From contig JAOUGX010000005.1 of NCBI GenBank assembly GCA_029865385.1, forward strand, positions 1 to 64,000: a DNA stretch of 64,000 nt, read 5' to 3'. This document shows positions 63,218 through 64,000 of this stretch, one piece after another; position 1 is the stretch's first letter, and every line of letters begins with the position of its first letter. The stretch comes from Gammaproteobacteria bacterium (GTDB lineage: Bacteria > Pseudomonadota > Gammaproteobacteria > Steroidobacterales > Woeseiaceae). A model generated the notes under the pieces. That model saw only the letters and a list, made by a program, of their open reading frames with translations, was not told the DNA's origin and ran no database searches. The position numbers were made by a program, and so were the translations under genes.

Positions 63218-64000
63218 ATGAAATACATAACGTGGACAAGTCAGGAAATCATCAACGGCCAGAGCTGCGTCAATTGGCTCAGGGCGATGCCCCGGGTGTT
63301 GGTGATCGGATTGCTCTGTACGAGCGTCGCCACTACTGCATTTGCGGGCCCGCGCGAGCAGGCTAAACAAATGCATGACCGGCTGGCTGGCGTACCGCCG
63401 ACCGAAGCGGTGCTTCAGTCGATGGAGGCAGATATCGATCCGGGTCAGAACAACAACCCGCTTGCCGCTGCCAATACGGCAATGAGTAATCCCAACTTTT
63501 ACAACGTGACATTGAAGAATTTCGTTGCGCCGTGGACCAATCGCGACAGCAACGTTTTCGTGCCGCTGAACGATTACATCGCCACGGTGGTCGGCATGAT
63601 TCGTGACGATGTCCCGTTCAATACGCTGCTGTCGGGCGACATCCTGTATGTCGCGAGCGGCGTTCCGGGACTGCCGGCCTACTCGAATACGAACAACAAT
63701 CATTACGCACAGTTCGAAGCAGACGGTCACGACATGATGGCGCGATTGACGCAGACGACACAGTCTTCCGTTACCGGCCTGCCGAGTACGGCAACGGCCG
63801 GCATCATGACGACGCGCGCTGCGGCTGAGGCCTTCTTTATCGCGGGTACAAACCGCGCGATGTTCCGCTTCACGATGCTGAATCACATGTGTAATGACAT
63901 GGAGCAGGTGCACTACCTCGCGCTTCCGCCGGACCGCATCCGCCAGGACGTCAGCCGCAGCCCGGGTGGCGACAGCCGGCTGTTCCTGACGAACTGCGTC
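63218..64000 (+). CDS. Secreted protein of unknown function, 5' part only
   Basis: This frame stays open from an ATG at 63218 to the window end (261 codons, no stop), so the gene continues. It has a long n-region and a signal peptide (RVLVIGLLCTSVATTAFA, cut before GPREQ), then LAGVPPTEAVLQSMEADI and a mixed helical mature part, e.g. NDYIATVVGMIRDDVPFN and GTNRAMFRFTMLNHMCNDMEQ. I do not recognise the family. An AGGA lies upstream of the ATG. Its position divergent from the heme operon and downstream of a sigma-54 promoter suggests that it belongs to the same system, which is inference. Confidence 0.7.
   Translation, partial: MKYITWTSQEIINGQSCVNWLRAMPRVLVIGLLCTSVATTAFAGPREQAKQMHDRLAGVPPTEAVLQSMEADIDPGQNNNPLAAANTAMSNPNFYNVTLKNFVAPWTNRDSNVFVPLNDYIATVVGMIRDDVPFNTLLSGDILYVASGVPGLPAYSNTNNNHYAQFEADGHDMMARLTQTTQSSVTGLPSTATAGIMTTRAAAEAFFIAGTNRAMFRFTMLNHMCNDMEQVHYLALPPDRIRQDVSRSPGGDSRLFLTNCV

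Noticed and set aside
63146-63913. 255-codon open frame on the minus strand
   Set aside because: The plus strand carries a signal peptide and an open frame to the window end; the antisense product is His/Arg-rich and motif-free.
1-64000. CRISPR arrays, prophages, insertion sequences, integrases, rRNA genes
   Set aside because: None was seen: no regularly spaced repeats, no transposase or integrase motifs, and no rRNA signature on either strand.

Overview
The window looks like a chromosomal segment of a high-GC gammaproteobacterium, probably an aerobic, free-living Gram-negative. LPS core genes (waaA, hldE), the murein-recycling ligase Mpl, a TolC channel, many outer-membrane barrels and lipoproteins, and the gene order tsaD / rpsU-yqeY-dnaG-rpoD all point there. 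A Woeseiales, Steroidobacterales or Chromatiales-like lineage would fit the PPi-dependent phosphofructokinase, the proton-pumping pyrophosphatase and the HzsA-like lipoprotein cytochrome, but the genus cannot be fixed from sequence alone. I saw no phage genes, transposase, integrase or CRISPR array.

Positions 1-42000 are mostly core genes. They comprise the tail of a TraB/GumN protein, rubredoxin, hemL, a Lon-substrate-binding-domain protein, mpl, rnd and adk. A pyrophosphate module (PPi-phosphofructokinase and H+-pyrophosphatase) follows. Next come a PAS-GGDEF-EAL protein, pcm-like, rhodanese and tolC facing waaA and hldE. A split B12-dependent ribonucleotide reductase (nrdJa/nrdJb) has NrdR-box-like sites around a strong promoter. 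After it lie an hsp20 gene with a sigma-32-type promoter, a DegP/DegQ protease, slt, a lipoprotein metallopeptidase, cca, and a midA-uppP-barrel operon. The last block is a folate set (pteridine reductase, folK, folB) next to tsaD, the macromolecular-synthesis operon rpsU-yqeY-dnaG-rpoD, and a tRNA with a CAT anticodon best read as tRNA-Ile2.

Positions 38600-56400 are more accessory. There is a secreted peptidoglycan-binding protein, a Yip1-family membrane protein and a genuine ACC deaminase. A REPIN-like palindrome separates these from a convergent aminotransferase that shares an operon with a mono-heme beta-propeller lipoprotein. Then come a retropepsin-like lipoprotein, an Ig-domain lipoprotein, a 1383-residue hybrid two-component regulator (propeller sensor, kinase, receiver and AraC HTH in one chain), a LysE exporter, a rhomboid protease, the DUF2207-LemA pair and a MOSC protein. 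A second REPIN-like palindrome closes the block.

Positions 56451-62004 form a compact five-gene operon made only of envelope proteins: a diheme lipoprotein resembling the alpha subunit of hydrazine synthase, an SH3-domain protein with a barrel-like C-terminus, a barrel lipoprotein, a Cys-rich DUF4266 lipoprotein and a DUF3570 barrel. Divergent from it, across about 1.2 kb of unusual intergenic DNA with a textbook sigma-54 -24/-12 element, begins a secreted protein of unknown function that runs off the window. This block is the best candidate for an undescribed system, possibly an outer-membrane electron-transfer or substrate-oxidation complex; that role is inference.
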